Shown piece after piece: positions 36,504 to 49,200 of a DNA stretch of 64,000 nt. Each line of letters starts with the position of its first letter. Positions within the stretch are counted from its first letter, which is position 1. The notes beneath the pieces are model-generated. The model saw nothing but the letters and a program-made list of their open reading frames with translations. It did no database searches and had not been told where the DNA came from. The stretch is from Phorcus lineatus. Taxonomy: Eukaryota > Mollusca > Gastropoda > Trochida > Trochidae. A program made the position numbers and the translations under genes. The stretch spans positions 2,492,501 to 2,556,500 of the forward strand of contig OV121087.1 of the NCBI GenBank assembly GCA_921293015.1, read 5' to 3'.

Positions 36504-39500
36504 TTTTCCAACAGATATTATATAAAAACTCCTCAAACAGGTCAATTCATACAGCCAACGCCTTTCATGACATTAGGTCCACACATTTTACGTGATCTTA
36601 AGTCCACACACATTTTTATCGTTTCACAATGTCCGTTTTATTAAGGAGCCTGCCATCACCGAGTTTCAGTTTCAAGCTTAGCATCGTCAATTTACTTACT
36701 TTGTGTATCCAGCGTTTTAGATCATATACTGCTAGGGTGATTAGATATGCCTATATTTTCAAACCGAGTTCACTGAGCCTGCAATGATAAGTTTGAGACA
36801 TTGAAAATGACTGATATGGCAAGACTCAATTGATTTAATCTACATTTTTGTCCAAAAAATATTTTTAGTTGATTTGATATTTTCAGGCATAACATATTAA
36901 CAGTCTTACATATTAAGATTGATCTATAATAATTATTACCTATCTGTCTTACCATTACATGATGGACTTGCCTGGATGACTGTACTAAATGTAAACGTTG
37001 AGGACAAATATATACATATGTATATCAGAACTCTGTATATATTCAAATGGGGGGAAAGGGGTCGAACCCTCAACAGCAAACCCCAACCCCTCACTATGGA
37101 TCCACCTCTGCAACTACTCTGGGGACAGTTATTTTTTTATTCAGTACCTCACCTGGCCATCTCTGACTCCTGGAGTTTAAACTGGAAGATCCAATTGTAC
37201 TCCTTTACAGGTAAAACGTGTGTTTTATGGTACAGAAACTATTGAGGATGAACAACATCAAAGTTTATCACACTGTCAAATTTATATCTATGAAAGAGAT
37301 GTCCTTTTTTGTAAAAAAATATTTATTGATGTATTTTGTTAAGACTTCAAATGTCTAATCTTCAAACGTCTTACTATACAGCCAAAACCTGCTACTTTAT
37401 TTCAAAACAGACAGACCCAATTGTAGTCGTAAGTTTGCACTGCAAATATTTGTATGAAATATCCTTTATTTCAATGTTACACGTTCAATGTCTCTCATGT
37501 AACGATAAGCGAAACCTTTTTATTTACTTTTTTTCTATATAACAGCTTAACATATGTACAGTAAGTATGTATGAGTATATATAGAGTAAACTATATACTG
37601 TCTAACTGTGATGTTGATCTGAGATTCAAATAAACAACTGTATCTGTTGTGATATAAGAATATTTTACACATTAACCTTATGCTGTTGAAATGAGACTCA
37701 AATAAACAACTGAATCTGTCTGTCAGTGTGTCTCCTACGCTAGGTTTGGCCCGGGGTCGGAGAATGTATCGGGAGGGTGGGGGTCTCGTCTCTATAACCT
37801 TCTCTCATCAGTTTACTCTCAAATACCAGGCTTTCGGTCGATCCCGGAAGCTTACAAGTCAAGTTTGATTTGCAAGACTCTTGATACACTAGGGGCGTCA
37901 AAGTCAAGAAACGTCCCTCGATGTGTATAGGTTAAATGGAAAAGTGTGTTAAGCTCGCGCAATGGACGGGTAATCAAATGAGGATGACTCCGAGGACATC
38001 AAAATCAATCTTTGGATCACTGTTCGTTTCCGTTCCGAGAAGAATTTTGGAGGATGTGCCGCTTTGCTTAGCAAATGTCAAGTTAGACCATCTCTGCTGT
38101 AAATATTATGTTTATAAGAATTAGCACAACATTTATTTCACTTTAGATTTCAGCATCAATCTGCTTGCTTTTCTTTAGTGTTTACCGTAGACTCGTGATA
38201 TTGAAAATGGCATCTTTACGTTACACATACATAAAAAGTAACATCCTTTCCACAGTGGCTTGCATTTCTGTCGGTGTACCGTTTAATTGTGTGTATGACT
38301 TAATGATAACTAAATTCGTTCTACTTTAACATAATCAAGCGTTATTTCTTTAAAGCAAGAATTGGTGTTAAGACAAAATATTTTCGTAAGTGTAAATAAA
38401 TTTGATTCGTCTTTGCCGTGCTTATTTGCAGTTAGGTTTAGTTCATTATACTGTTTGAAGCAAACATAAAATGCCCGTAAGTCGTTCCTTATTTAATTAA
38501 AACTGTCTTGTTTCCATGGGGAACAAAACATTTAAATGCAAAGGTAGCTGTCACAACAGATTAGGTAGTTTTTGATTTATGAAATATATCGTCAAATTTT
38601 AATCAAATTTAAGATTCAATAACTTAATTGCAATGCAGGGATGCGATGCCGAATGTCAATTAAATCGACAATCTTTAGACATTTATTGACAATCGGTACT
38701 TGTTCCTGTCAATCACTTTAGCTAGAGAGACAGATTTATATTGGCTTTTAAAAAGAATTGTCAATTTTTAGATTAATCAAGTACTTTCGACATTTCGAGT
38801 TCTGATTTAATTCTATATCGCTCGATCTTAAGAATTTCTTAACAAAAATGGTGTTTGGTGTGAGAGAAAAAAAATAATGGAAGAGGAATTCACTGTTTGG
38901 CTTGCTAATCCTAATTGTTTAACATATTATGTTCTTTGTTAGTTCATTGGATTTAAATAAAAGAGCTGTAATTCTGATTCCGTGTTTCTTCACTTTGTCC
39001 ATATTATAAGATAAAATATATATTTTTAAAAACTCCACTCAAATTAATAAATATCAAACATAAATACCAATACTTGAGACTATTACATAACGCACTGAAT
39101 ATCCTTATTCACCCTCTTCAATATCTGTAGTTTTATTTACATATGAATTCTTTAAATTGTACAAAAATGGATCACACTGTTACGATAGATCATTCAAACC
39201 CAATCGACCTAAACTTCATGTCTAAAACAAAAACGTTAACTGTAAAAAGTGGTAAAACGTTTCTGACAGGAAAATATACAAAATGAGACGCTATTTGATA
39301 ATCTGCGTAGGAAAATCGCAAAACACGTTGGAAACTAACAAAACGTAATTACAGTCTTGTGAGCCTTGGGCATATTGAGTCGGAAAGAATATCTACAAAA
39401 AAACAAGGAGTGAGTAAGTATATAAGCAGATTCGTGTATATGAAGCATATTATTGTTCACGATGTAGATTTTGGTTTTAATTGATATGATAACTTCATCT

Positions 39501-42214
39501 ATTGGGATGATGTCGACTTTGACACATCTTTAGTCCGTTCCTCATTCGCCTCGATAAATCAGCGCTAAGATTATGACGGGTTACACTAACTCGAAATTAC
39601 AATTGGAATCCCGAGAATACAAAGAAGACACCATGCACGTAGGTTTCACTGACAGATACATTTGACCAATTTAGTTAACCTTTAGGAGACTTCAACATAA
39701 CTGTGATTGCTTTTCAAGACATGTTCATAGAAAATTACGCAAATTGATACATGAATTATCAATTAGGTCTCGAAGGAAAAATAATTAATTGATTCCAGAC
39801 AGAAAAGCATCATTGGGTGAGAATAATGGTAAGGAAACAAGTTAAAAATCAAAGACAGGTTTTGCCTAAAAGGAACATTATTTGTTCAGTTAGAGTTATC
39901 CATTACCTCTGTCTGTATACACTAATGATCCGTGTTGTTTATTTTGCAACTCAGCAGATTTAGAAACTCTTGTTCAGTTGGTAAAAATCGCCTGTCAAAG
40001 TGAATCTTTGAAAACGAAATTGATTTTAAGATTGTACACGATGCCGCGTTCGTGTTTCTAAAAAGAGAACATTTAATACATCGAAGTTGTCAGAAATCTC
40101 TAAGAAGGCAATATCAAAACTTTCCGAAAGTGACAATGTTGATTTATTGCCGTGAACTTACGACATCATTCTTGAAAAACTTAACATTTTCGACGTTTAA
40201 GATTCAGTGTAACATTTTTAACGTCAATGTGAAAGCTCTGTGCTAGAATAAATGACACAAAAATTGTTTCGGAATTCATTATTTGGAAAAATGGTCAGCG
40301 TCGCTTTCTTCCAATAACATGGCAACACTGCTCATGTAGGATTCATCACTGTCACTTCTGAGACTATTCTTTAATCTAAATTAATAAAATTACAATTATA
40401 AATATAAATACACGTCCTTTTGGCTGCCAAAATATTGATATGGTATTGATATGTTTATGTAACAAAATAATTAATCAAAGGTACAAATGTGTTTATGCAA
40501 CGAAATTATTAATTGAAATATGCAAGCTGATCTTTTATCTTATAAAATGAATTTACATGTTCACTTGAGCGCTTCACAAGGGTTTACGCAATATTAGTAT
40601 GACTTCGTGTATTTGTGTATATGCAAATAAAACATTAATCACCATGACACCTTAAGAAATAAGGTCCTTTCAAATATAAAACGAGAAAAAGTGTGGTTTC
40701 CGATTTGTTATGGTTATGAAAACACTTCAGAATGAAAATGTTACGTTTTGACAGCAAAAGTACATTCAAAATATTCAATAAAAATCTATTTTATTTAGTT
40801 ATGTTTGATGTAAAACGGTATTTCAACGATTTTGAATATAATCCTCATCGATGTTTGGCTCTGCGTAACATTTATGCGATTAGAAATTGCAATGCAGATT
40901 AATCTCATTCAGAGAAACAAAATTAATCAACCATTATCGAATGACCATAGGTTATCACATCAAATGGACAGTCGCATTCAGTGCGAGTTTGAATCTAGTC
41001 AAACTTGACTGACATCACAATAACTTGATCCCAAGATTTTCCAAGACGAGTTACCGGCGAGACGCGGATGATTACGTCTTAATCAAGGGTGTAATTAGGC
41101 AGAAGTGAGGGCTTCAATGGTGCACCCTTTCTTGCCATATCACTCCGCGACAGCGAGCGATCACCAACGATGTCTGCAGTTGGTAATAAGGCATCCGCTA
41201 AGGTTGCTAATTTGCGCGTGGAGAAATCTACAGATATGATAAGCATGTGGCATTTGTGATTTGTGGCTTTTGTGTGATTTGGGAATCTGGGAATATTTCC
41301 ATAAGAGATAATTAACAAATACGATGTATGAAAATAGCCTTTTAGTGATTGTGTAATACATGTATAAGAGAAACTATCGGTCTTTCAGTACAATTAAGAG
41401 CAATTATATTTATTTGACTTGAACATGTCATGTCAGTATATGTTATCTGATAAATTTTCATGTTAAGGATAAAAGAATAGTTTTTATATACTCTTAAAAT
41501 CACTTAAAATGTACTCGCCGTGAGAAGTTAAATGTATTTTAAACAAAAATATCGTTTTGCGAGCTGATATAACACGATGTTCTATAAATTATAACAATGT
41601 TGTTTTAATTTAGACAGGAAAAATGCTGTGTATTGCATGATAATGCACTACTTTATCTCAGTTAGTAAGCAAACTGATAAGGAGTCATACATTGTAATTC
41701 AAGTTTGTATTTTAGTAAAACACTATTGCAGTTAAAACATGATAAACATATTTAAAACACAGAAGACAGGTCGAATAACTGATTTATCACCCAATAGCTC
41801 ATAATAAAACATCTTACACACTATCATTTACATTCGCGAAATCTGGGAGTAAAAATGACCCCAATAAAAGTAAGTGAGGGCTATAAAAGTAAAGTTGTAT
41901 TGTTTGAAACATTTGAATTGGTAGTTAAAAAATAACCTACTGTAATTGTAAATCTGGCAATAAAACGTCACAAATTTTGACTTTAAAATACTGTGATTCA
42001 ATTAATGGAGATAAGCCTTACGAGTTTGAAGAGGTCCAAACAAGTTAATGTCGGTATATCTCGTAATCTACATGATAGATATTTATAAGAGACTAGATGA
42101 CATAATTCGCTCAGTATACAATGAATTACGTCAGTAACTAGAAACGTATTATCTGTGATGGATGTGAAACGCACGAGCTCCGAGTTTTAGTTATGCTCAT
42201 TGACATGCCAGTAA
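36504..42214. other. Intergenic stretch upstream of the cadherin gene
   Basis: AT-rich with no recognised gene. It includes a loose duplication at about 37605-37720 (words around CAAATAAACAACTG, about 75 bases apart). Distal regulatory sequence of the cadherin gene could lie here, but nothing specific is visible. Confidence 0.4.
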
Positions 42215-43097
42215 TCAACTGATGGTGTTTTCAAAGGGGCCGACAATTCTCTCCCTTCTCCCGAGAGCCGGGAAATAACAACTATAGCAGACGGCCAGTG
42301 TCACGTGACCTCTCGAACCAAATCGAGGCTCAATGTGTTGAAAACACTGAGGCCGCGAAGTCGAAACGGGAACTCTCCAAAGACGTGCAAAGTGGAGCTT
42401 ACTTACATGGAGACTTAAAAAGTTGGATGTATACGACAAAAAGTGATGAAGAAGTCTTGAGTTTGTGTGTAGAGCTCGCCTCAGAGTAGTTAGCGGACTT
42501 GGAAAGAAGGACGCTTGGATAGTCGTGCTCGCCGTGTACAGGTGAGGTGAGCCAGCGTTCTGGGTTGCATGCGAGTCGTGTTGGGTGGAATAACACGCAC
42601 TGTCCGTGCATTTCATGCTAACCCTGTCCATTCGGAACACACAGGAACGTGGATGTACCTTCGAGTTTTTGTGTTCACTATGACATATAGAAGCGGGTTG
42701 TGATAGTACACGGTGATATCGGATAGCTACGATACGCGAAATTCACCTGTCGTCCGAATTGACTGCATATCCTCCGTGTGGGTTATTGTTGTCAAAACAT
42801 TGCACGAAAACGGAGTATCGTCATTCGCAGTCCCAGTGTCATGTGAAGGATTATAAGTATTATTCCACAACTGTTTAGTATTTTAAAACCTGGATAGTAT
42901 TTGTGTTGGAATTGATTTTTACTGGAGCGAGCGTTGTCATTGTAGCAACGCTAGTTAATCGCCAGGTAAAGAAGGTTGTGAGGGTCCGGTCAAGAAAACG
43001 GGTGTTAAAAGTAATGCCTGTTGGTGTGATCGAGATGATTTGACGAAATGGATCAAATCTGAGTGATGGTGATATTGCTGGCGGTTTGAGACCCACA
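42215..43097 (+). promoter_or_regulatory. Probable promoter / 5' untranslated region of the dachsous-like gene
   Basis: Locally richer in G, C and CpG than the flanks and lying directly before the cadherin start codon. The reading frame of the cadherin is closed upstream by TGA at 43041-43043, and no in-frame ATG occurs between that and 43098. The transcription start and any 5' intron cannot be placed. A 141-codon minus-strand frame at 42215-42640 is probably only a product of the higher GC. Confidence 0.4.
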
Positions 43098-44861
43098 ATG
43101 CCAGCTAGATTCGTGACAGGGGGGAGAGGTCGATGGGGGACTAGACTGATCATACTTATGACTCTCCCCCTCCTACCTATGTTGCTTGCAGAGGATTTAC
43201 CCAACCAAACCTTTAACATAGACGAAGAACAGAAGCAAGGAACCTACATCGGAACAATAGGACAAAATCTGAACGGAATTGTCTTACCTGTTACGTTTGT
43301 TTCACCAGACCCTGAAATTGACAACAGTATAAATTTAGACACCGGCTCTGGGATATTAACAACTAAGAGAAAACTTGACAGGGAAACGAGAGATAGGTAC
43401 AACTTCTTTGTTTCTGATCAGAGTTCAAATTTTATCAACATTATCATTAACTTAATTGATATTAACGACAACACCCCGACATTTGCAAACGATACCCAAA
43501 GGTATGAAATACCGGAGGGTAAGATGAGTTCAATTGCAAAAACCCCGCTTGGAAGAGTGAGGGACACTGATGTAGGAACAAATGGAATTCAAAGTTGCAG
43601 AATAGTTTCAGGAAATGAGGAGAATAAATTTCAGTTGGAAACGAGGCCAGTCGGCAGTTTTGACTGGTTTTTAGATTTACTAATTACCAAAGAGTTTGAT
43701 TATGAAAATAAGTCGGAATACCTAATCATCATTAATGCTGTTGATGGTGGAAATCCTAGGAGGACTGGCGAACTAAGAGTTGAAATTTCTGTTACTGATA
43801 TTAATGATAATCAGCCACAGTTTACCCACAGCAAATACCAAGCCAAAATCCAAGAAAACGCAACTGTTGGAACAAGTGTTTTGAAAGTTAGCGCATCAGA
43901 TCTTGATTCTGGAGAGAATGGGAAAGTTTCCTACCGTCTTGATTCTAAAAATTTTGAAAACTCCAAATATTTCCGCGTTGACCCAATTACTGGAGTAGTG
44001 AGAGTGAACAAACCTTTAGATTATGAAACAATTCCTAAATTTGTTATCAGCGTGATTGCCGAGGATAACGGTTCCCCTCCTCAAATTGCAAGTGCTGCTC
44101 TGCAGATAGACCTTGAAAATATCAATGAATTACCGGCAAACATCAGTCTCGTTTTTCTCGAATCAAAAGGAAACAAAACGGGTAGAATATCTGAAGATGC
44201 CCAAGAAGGCACCCTTGTCGCCAGGATTTCCATCAGTGATCCGGACAGTCCAAAAGATTACTTTGATGCCAATGTCGAGCTGCTTGGTGGAGAAGGGATC
44301 TTCGGTCTACGAGAATCAAGCGGAATCGTTTATCTTGAAGTTATTGCTAAGCCACCCGATCGAGAGGTAAAGCCATACTATAACCTCACTATAATAGCCA
44401 CCGATTCGGGTGTCCCACCCCTCCACGCCTCTTACTCATTCACAATTTGGATCGAAGATGTTAATGATAACGACCCATACTTCACTCAACAAATCTACAG
44501 AGCTGAAATCCACGAAGTGGCCGAACCTGGTACTTCTGTAGTGAAAGCTTCTGCTACAGATCCTGACGATGGCGTCAACGCCCAAATCATCTACAGTATT
44601 CTCGATGATACCTATTCCTCATGGTTCAGCATCGACAGTAACACAGGCTTAATTACTACCAATTCTGCAATAGATTGTGAAATTGAATCTGAACCAACTT
44701 TAACTGTCCTTGCCTCGGATGGCGGTAAACCACCTCGGATAGCAACAGCTACTGTGATTATAAGTGTACGGGATGTCAATGATAAACAACCAGAGTTTGA
44801 CCAGAGCTTCTACTCTGCCTCTGTAGCCGAGAACAAAGGTGTAGGAGAGTGTATCTTACAG
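43098..44861 (+). CDS. Dachsous-like protocadherin, first coding exon (N-terminal 588 residues)
   Basis: Starts at an ATG with A at -3 and ends at the donor TTACAG|GTAGGA, phase 0, 588 codons. The first 31 residues are a signal peptide (LIILMTLPLLPMLLA, cut before EDL). Five extracellular cadherin repeats follow, marked by calcium-binding linkers: DINDNTP (121), DINDNQP (234), ENINELP (340), DVNDNDP (454), DVNDKQP (559), and the start of a sixth. The weak third linker and the DPDS...GGEGIFGL...VYLEV repeat, plus DCE and DQSFYSASVAEN in repeats 5-6, resemble dachsous. Dachsous is the cell-surface partner of Fat in planar polarity and Hippo signalling. A Fat-like or other giant cadherin is the main alternative. 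The rest of the protein lies beyond the window. Confidence 0.78.
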
Positions 44862-46017
44862 GTAGGAATTGCTTTCATTCTAAGGTACATGGTTTGAACA
44901 AGTAACACCCATTTTGAAAGAACATGTTTTACATACAGTTTATCTAAGTATTATGCTTTGGAAATCATGAATATATTTCTTTAAGACTGTAATTGAAAGA
45001 AACCTTAATTTGGGAAACGCCCATCAAATTCATGGTAATAGAAATATTCCCAACCATTTATGGCTAATTTATTCACTCCATGTAAAAATCAATTAAATTT
45101 TGTTCAAACTATGAATCTGAAATACTTTGTATGTTTATTTCTGGTTATAAATCGCTGAATCTGTTACATGATTGAGTATCTGTACAGGTAATATGATTCA
45201 TAAGCAAACCCTCACAATAAGTGAATACCATACCGTGAGGACCTAGTCAAGCATGCAGACACAGACCTGCCAGATAGATCTGCTAATGAGGCAGAATAAC
45301 TGAACCGTGACACCTCTGAACTCGCTCATGTGTAACCTGGAACATACACAGGCGAGCTATTATTCTAGTGAAATCACTATCTGCTGTAAAGTGGTAGTTG
45401 TGCTTATATTAACAATCAATTCAATGCCATTGAATTCTTAAGGTGCACCAAGTTACATTTACAGTTTGAGGGTAATGATGCAAATTATGTCATTTTGTAT
45501 CGAAAACTTAAAAATATCAACCTTGTAGTTTCAATTCCAATTACATTATTCAGCCTTGCATTTGATGGGATTTGTCATGCCTTTCCATTTCTATTATTTT
45601 CCACATGAAAAACCCATTAGAATTTTTATCGACATATTTGTTGTCTTTTATAATTTGTTTTAGGATTCCCTTGTAAAAGGAAAGTCAATAATACTGGTAT
45701 GCCTCTTAATTCAAGGTAGTAATAAAAGTTCATCAAATGTCCTTATACTGTTTTATGTTGTAAGAAATTTATGCTTCCATCTCAGGGGTCAAAATTAACA
45801 ACATCAATGCACTTGCCATTCACTCGAATGACTTTCTGTAAATTCCACTCCTCAGCAAATTCCAGCTAGCCAATTGCATCTCCATGTCCATATCTTCCAA
45901 AATATTAACCAGTCCTTCAGACCACTAGGTATTCAGCTTCACTGGTCCAGCTCCTTTTCAACATGGTATTAACTACAGTACTAATGCCAATTTCGAACCC
46001 TGCATCTAACCTAGTAT

Positions 46018-46204
46018 ATTTCATAGAATTATTTTTCATAAAGAAAATGTTTGATAGAATTATTTTTCACACAGAAAATGTTTGATAGAATTATTTTTCA
46101 CACAGAAAATGTTTGATAGAATTATTTTTCACACAGAAAATGTTTGATAGAATTATTTTTCACACAGAAAATGTTTGATAGAATTATTTTTCACACAGAA
46201 AATC
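46018..46204. repeat. 31-bp tandem repeat, six units
   Basis: Six units of TTTGATAGAATTATTTTTCA followed by CACAGAAAATG. The first unit is slightly divergent (CATAAAGAAAATG); the others are identical, suggesting recent expansion. Confidence 0.92.
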
Positions 46205-49200
46205 AAGCTTAAAGAACTTTTGAAATTACTACCCGTACATTTCTACCCTTTTGTGTTGAAAATTCTCTTCTATTTAAAGAAAGATGAAGGATGATCTAGC
46301 TTACCCCGTTTATACAAGGAGCACAATGCATTCCTGGGTTATGTTTTATTTTCCAAGGAGACTGTTCATCCCCAATCATTGAACTGGAAAGTTCTATGGG
46401 TTTAAGGGGCCTCCCTCTTTCTTAGGCCCAAACATCTGCTTCTAAAACAGATTTGCTCGGATGGGCCCTCGGTCATTTTTGACACTGTTCGGTCAAGTTA
46501 CAATCTTTGAATTTCGCAAACGAGCCATAAAGCCTTTGTGTGTAGAATCAAAATCTCTTGGGTTCCGCTCGGAATGCATTGTTTTGAGCTGGTCGAAGGT
46601 GGAATGATTTTGCATTGAAAGTGGGGAAAACTTTGCAGGGGGTTCCTACTTGAGCAATGGATTTGCTTGTAGTTTGAGAACGACATTACCGAGATACCCA
46701 GATATTCTGGTGTTTTAAGAGTTATAAGGACTCTTGAAATTCTCAAGCACTGCTTGGTGACGGGCTGGAACCCCTAAATAGTCCGCTGTACCTTTGTGTA
46801 AATTGTTGAAGGTATATAGTATTCCCGAATAATTTCAATTGGTGTACTGTTATTGAGGCTTTCGAATGTCTTTCAAGTTTTAAAATCTTATTTTCCTCTG
46901 TGAAAATTATTGCAAGTGAAATTAATGAATTAATTTTTTTTCTTAAATTCTTTCAGTGTTTTGCATTAGGTATATGACAAATATTGATATGAATATGAAT
47001 ATAGTATTTCAAGCAATAGCAGAATAGTAGTATTAACCTGTTATGTAGGTGAAACCAACAAAATATTTCAGTTTCATTTGCAAATTTAATTTAAAATGAG
47101 GTTAATTATTTTTGTTGTGGTCAACTTAAAGTTTTGAATGAATGTTCATTATAGTTTCTTTACTTTTTTTGTCATCACAATGAAATAATGAAATACAAGA
47201 TTTTTGTTAGTTGTAAAACACTTTTATTCTACAATTGAAAAGAATAATAATCATGGTTAAGTAAATAATTATTTTTTCTAAAGCTGCCTAAGAAAGGTAT
47301 TGAAAATAATTGATTTTTTCTAAGAATGTTTACAATCAATCATTGTGACACGCCCTTTGATCTCATTGATAATACCAAGAAATCAATTTTCACAAGCATT
47401 CCTATGCTGGTTATTTTCCTGACACTAAGCTGTGAATATTTTTTATAATTATGTGATTTCAAGCCATTGTCTGGGACGTCCTAGCAAACTTTAACACCTG
47501 GTAGTCAGGTCTTAACTATAAGTGTGAAACATATTGTCACACCAACAAAGAAAGTCGGGGATCGGATAGTGCAGCTTTCGAAAAGTTAATTCAAGGAAAA
47601 CATCTAGCAGCTTTGATAAAGGAACCTACAGTACGAAGTAACTCTGATGTAATATGCAGGGTAATAGAGCCAGCGGTGTCTGTGTCTCTGCTGAGATTGC
47701 TTTTATCATCTGTAAAAGCAAGCGTCTATTGTGGAAAGCTCAACAAGGCCATTGCCTTACAAGGGTTGTCAGGTTTCTGCGTCGCCTGATCCAGCCAAAC
47801 CTATTACCAACTGACCAAACACGTTTACCATGGGTAAACTTGTGTATGGGAAATGCTCTGGGTTAAACTTGACCAAATATGCCATTGTTGATTTGTGCAG
47901 GTGAATTCATAGTAGCTATACCTGTAAAATAGTAGCCATTTGACATGCCTATTTAACAGCGTTGAGTCTTCTGGATCCTCAATAAGGTCCTCTATATCTG
48001 TAACTTATTTCAACAAAAAAACAAAATATCATAATTAGTATTTGTTTTATATAACAGGCTGTACTAGAAGCAAAATAAGAATTTTATGAGTTTATTCTAT
48101 GTATATGTCAATTGAACTATAGAAAATGAATTAAAAACATTCGCATAGCATTAAACCTGATACTAACACAACAATCTTCCTGAATAATAGAAGCTGTTGA
48201 TTTTGAAGATAAACATTATTTTTCTTCCATTGCAATGGAATTGTAAGGTATAAAAATTTTATCACTAACTGTACACGTTTGATAGTGTCATTTATGTGCA
48301 TATATAGACATGTTTGGGTAGACATGTTGACATTGTTATCTTTGTCTTTTGTTAAAGGAATTAGCTGGATTAACTCATATATGATAGAATGTACAATATC
48401 AATCTTTTTCTCATAGATGGAAACTCTTATATGTCCTGTATGTCTATAAATCATGGAGTTTTTGTATAAATAATGTTTTTTCCTACATTATTGGTATTCA
48501 AATCTAAAGAATTTTCTGTATAATAAATCATTATCTCAAAAGTTTATGAAGTTTATCATTGTGTTCTTTGTTCATTTTTTGTAAAACCAAGTTTTTACAA
48601 ATTGATATATTATACTTTTATTACAGAGAATATCAGGTTTATCAGTTTATGTCAACAGAGGAGGGTCACTTAGCAATAAAATGTATCATTACTCGACAAC
48701 AGCAGGATTAATTTTGTTTGTTCTCTTATGATTTACTGTTATGACAGGGAGATCATTTTGCCCCTTTCTTATTATACATAGAATCAAATTTAACTCAACT
48801 GGCCTTCACTTTCAGTCTATTTTGTTTATCGGTGTATAATATCTAAACAAATCAAATATGATTTAAAAGTAAATCAAATATGGATTTTGTTGTTAAAGAA
48901 TTTTGAATATTCCTTTGGCACAGGTTGAACAAAGTTTATGTTTGTTTGCAAGCGGAAGCCTCAGAGAGAAAACTGAATGGCATTGACTGACAGGTTTTAC
49001 CTTTATTTGTCTTAAAAGGGAGCAAATATTTGAGTCGGTTCAGGCCCACCCATGGTAAAACACCATCGTTAGCCGTGTGTGCAGGTTTCAGGTCCGAAGC
49101 CCTGTGGTATTAGATTATTGGATTAGTTTCACTCAGTTCTTTTCTTTTACTTCGCACTTGTTGAGGGCGACGAGACACTGGGAAAGTATCGTCATGATTT

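Noticed and set aside
42215-42640. 141-codon minus-strand frame before the cadherin gene
   Set aside because: Composition is low-complexity Ser/His/Arg/Thr-rich, with no domain. It lies in the GC-richer promoter or 5' region of a plus-strand gene, and overlapping frames are open there too.
42875-43219. Minus-strand frame overlapping the cadherin start
   Set aside because: It lies opposite the signal-peptide coding region and has no independent support.
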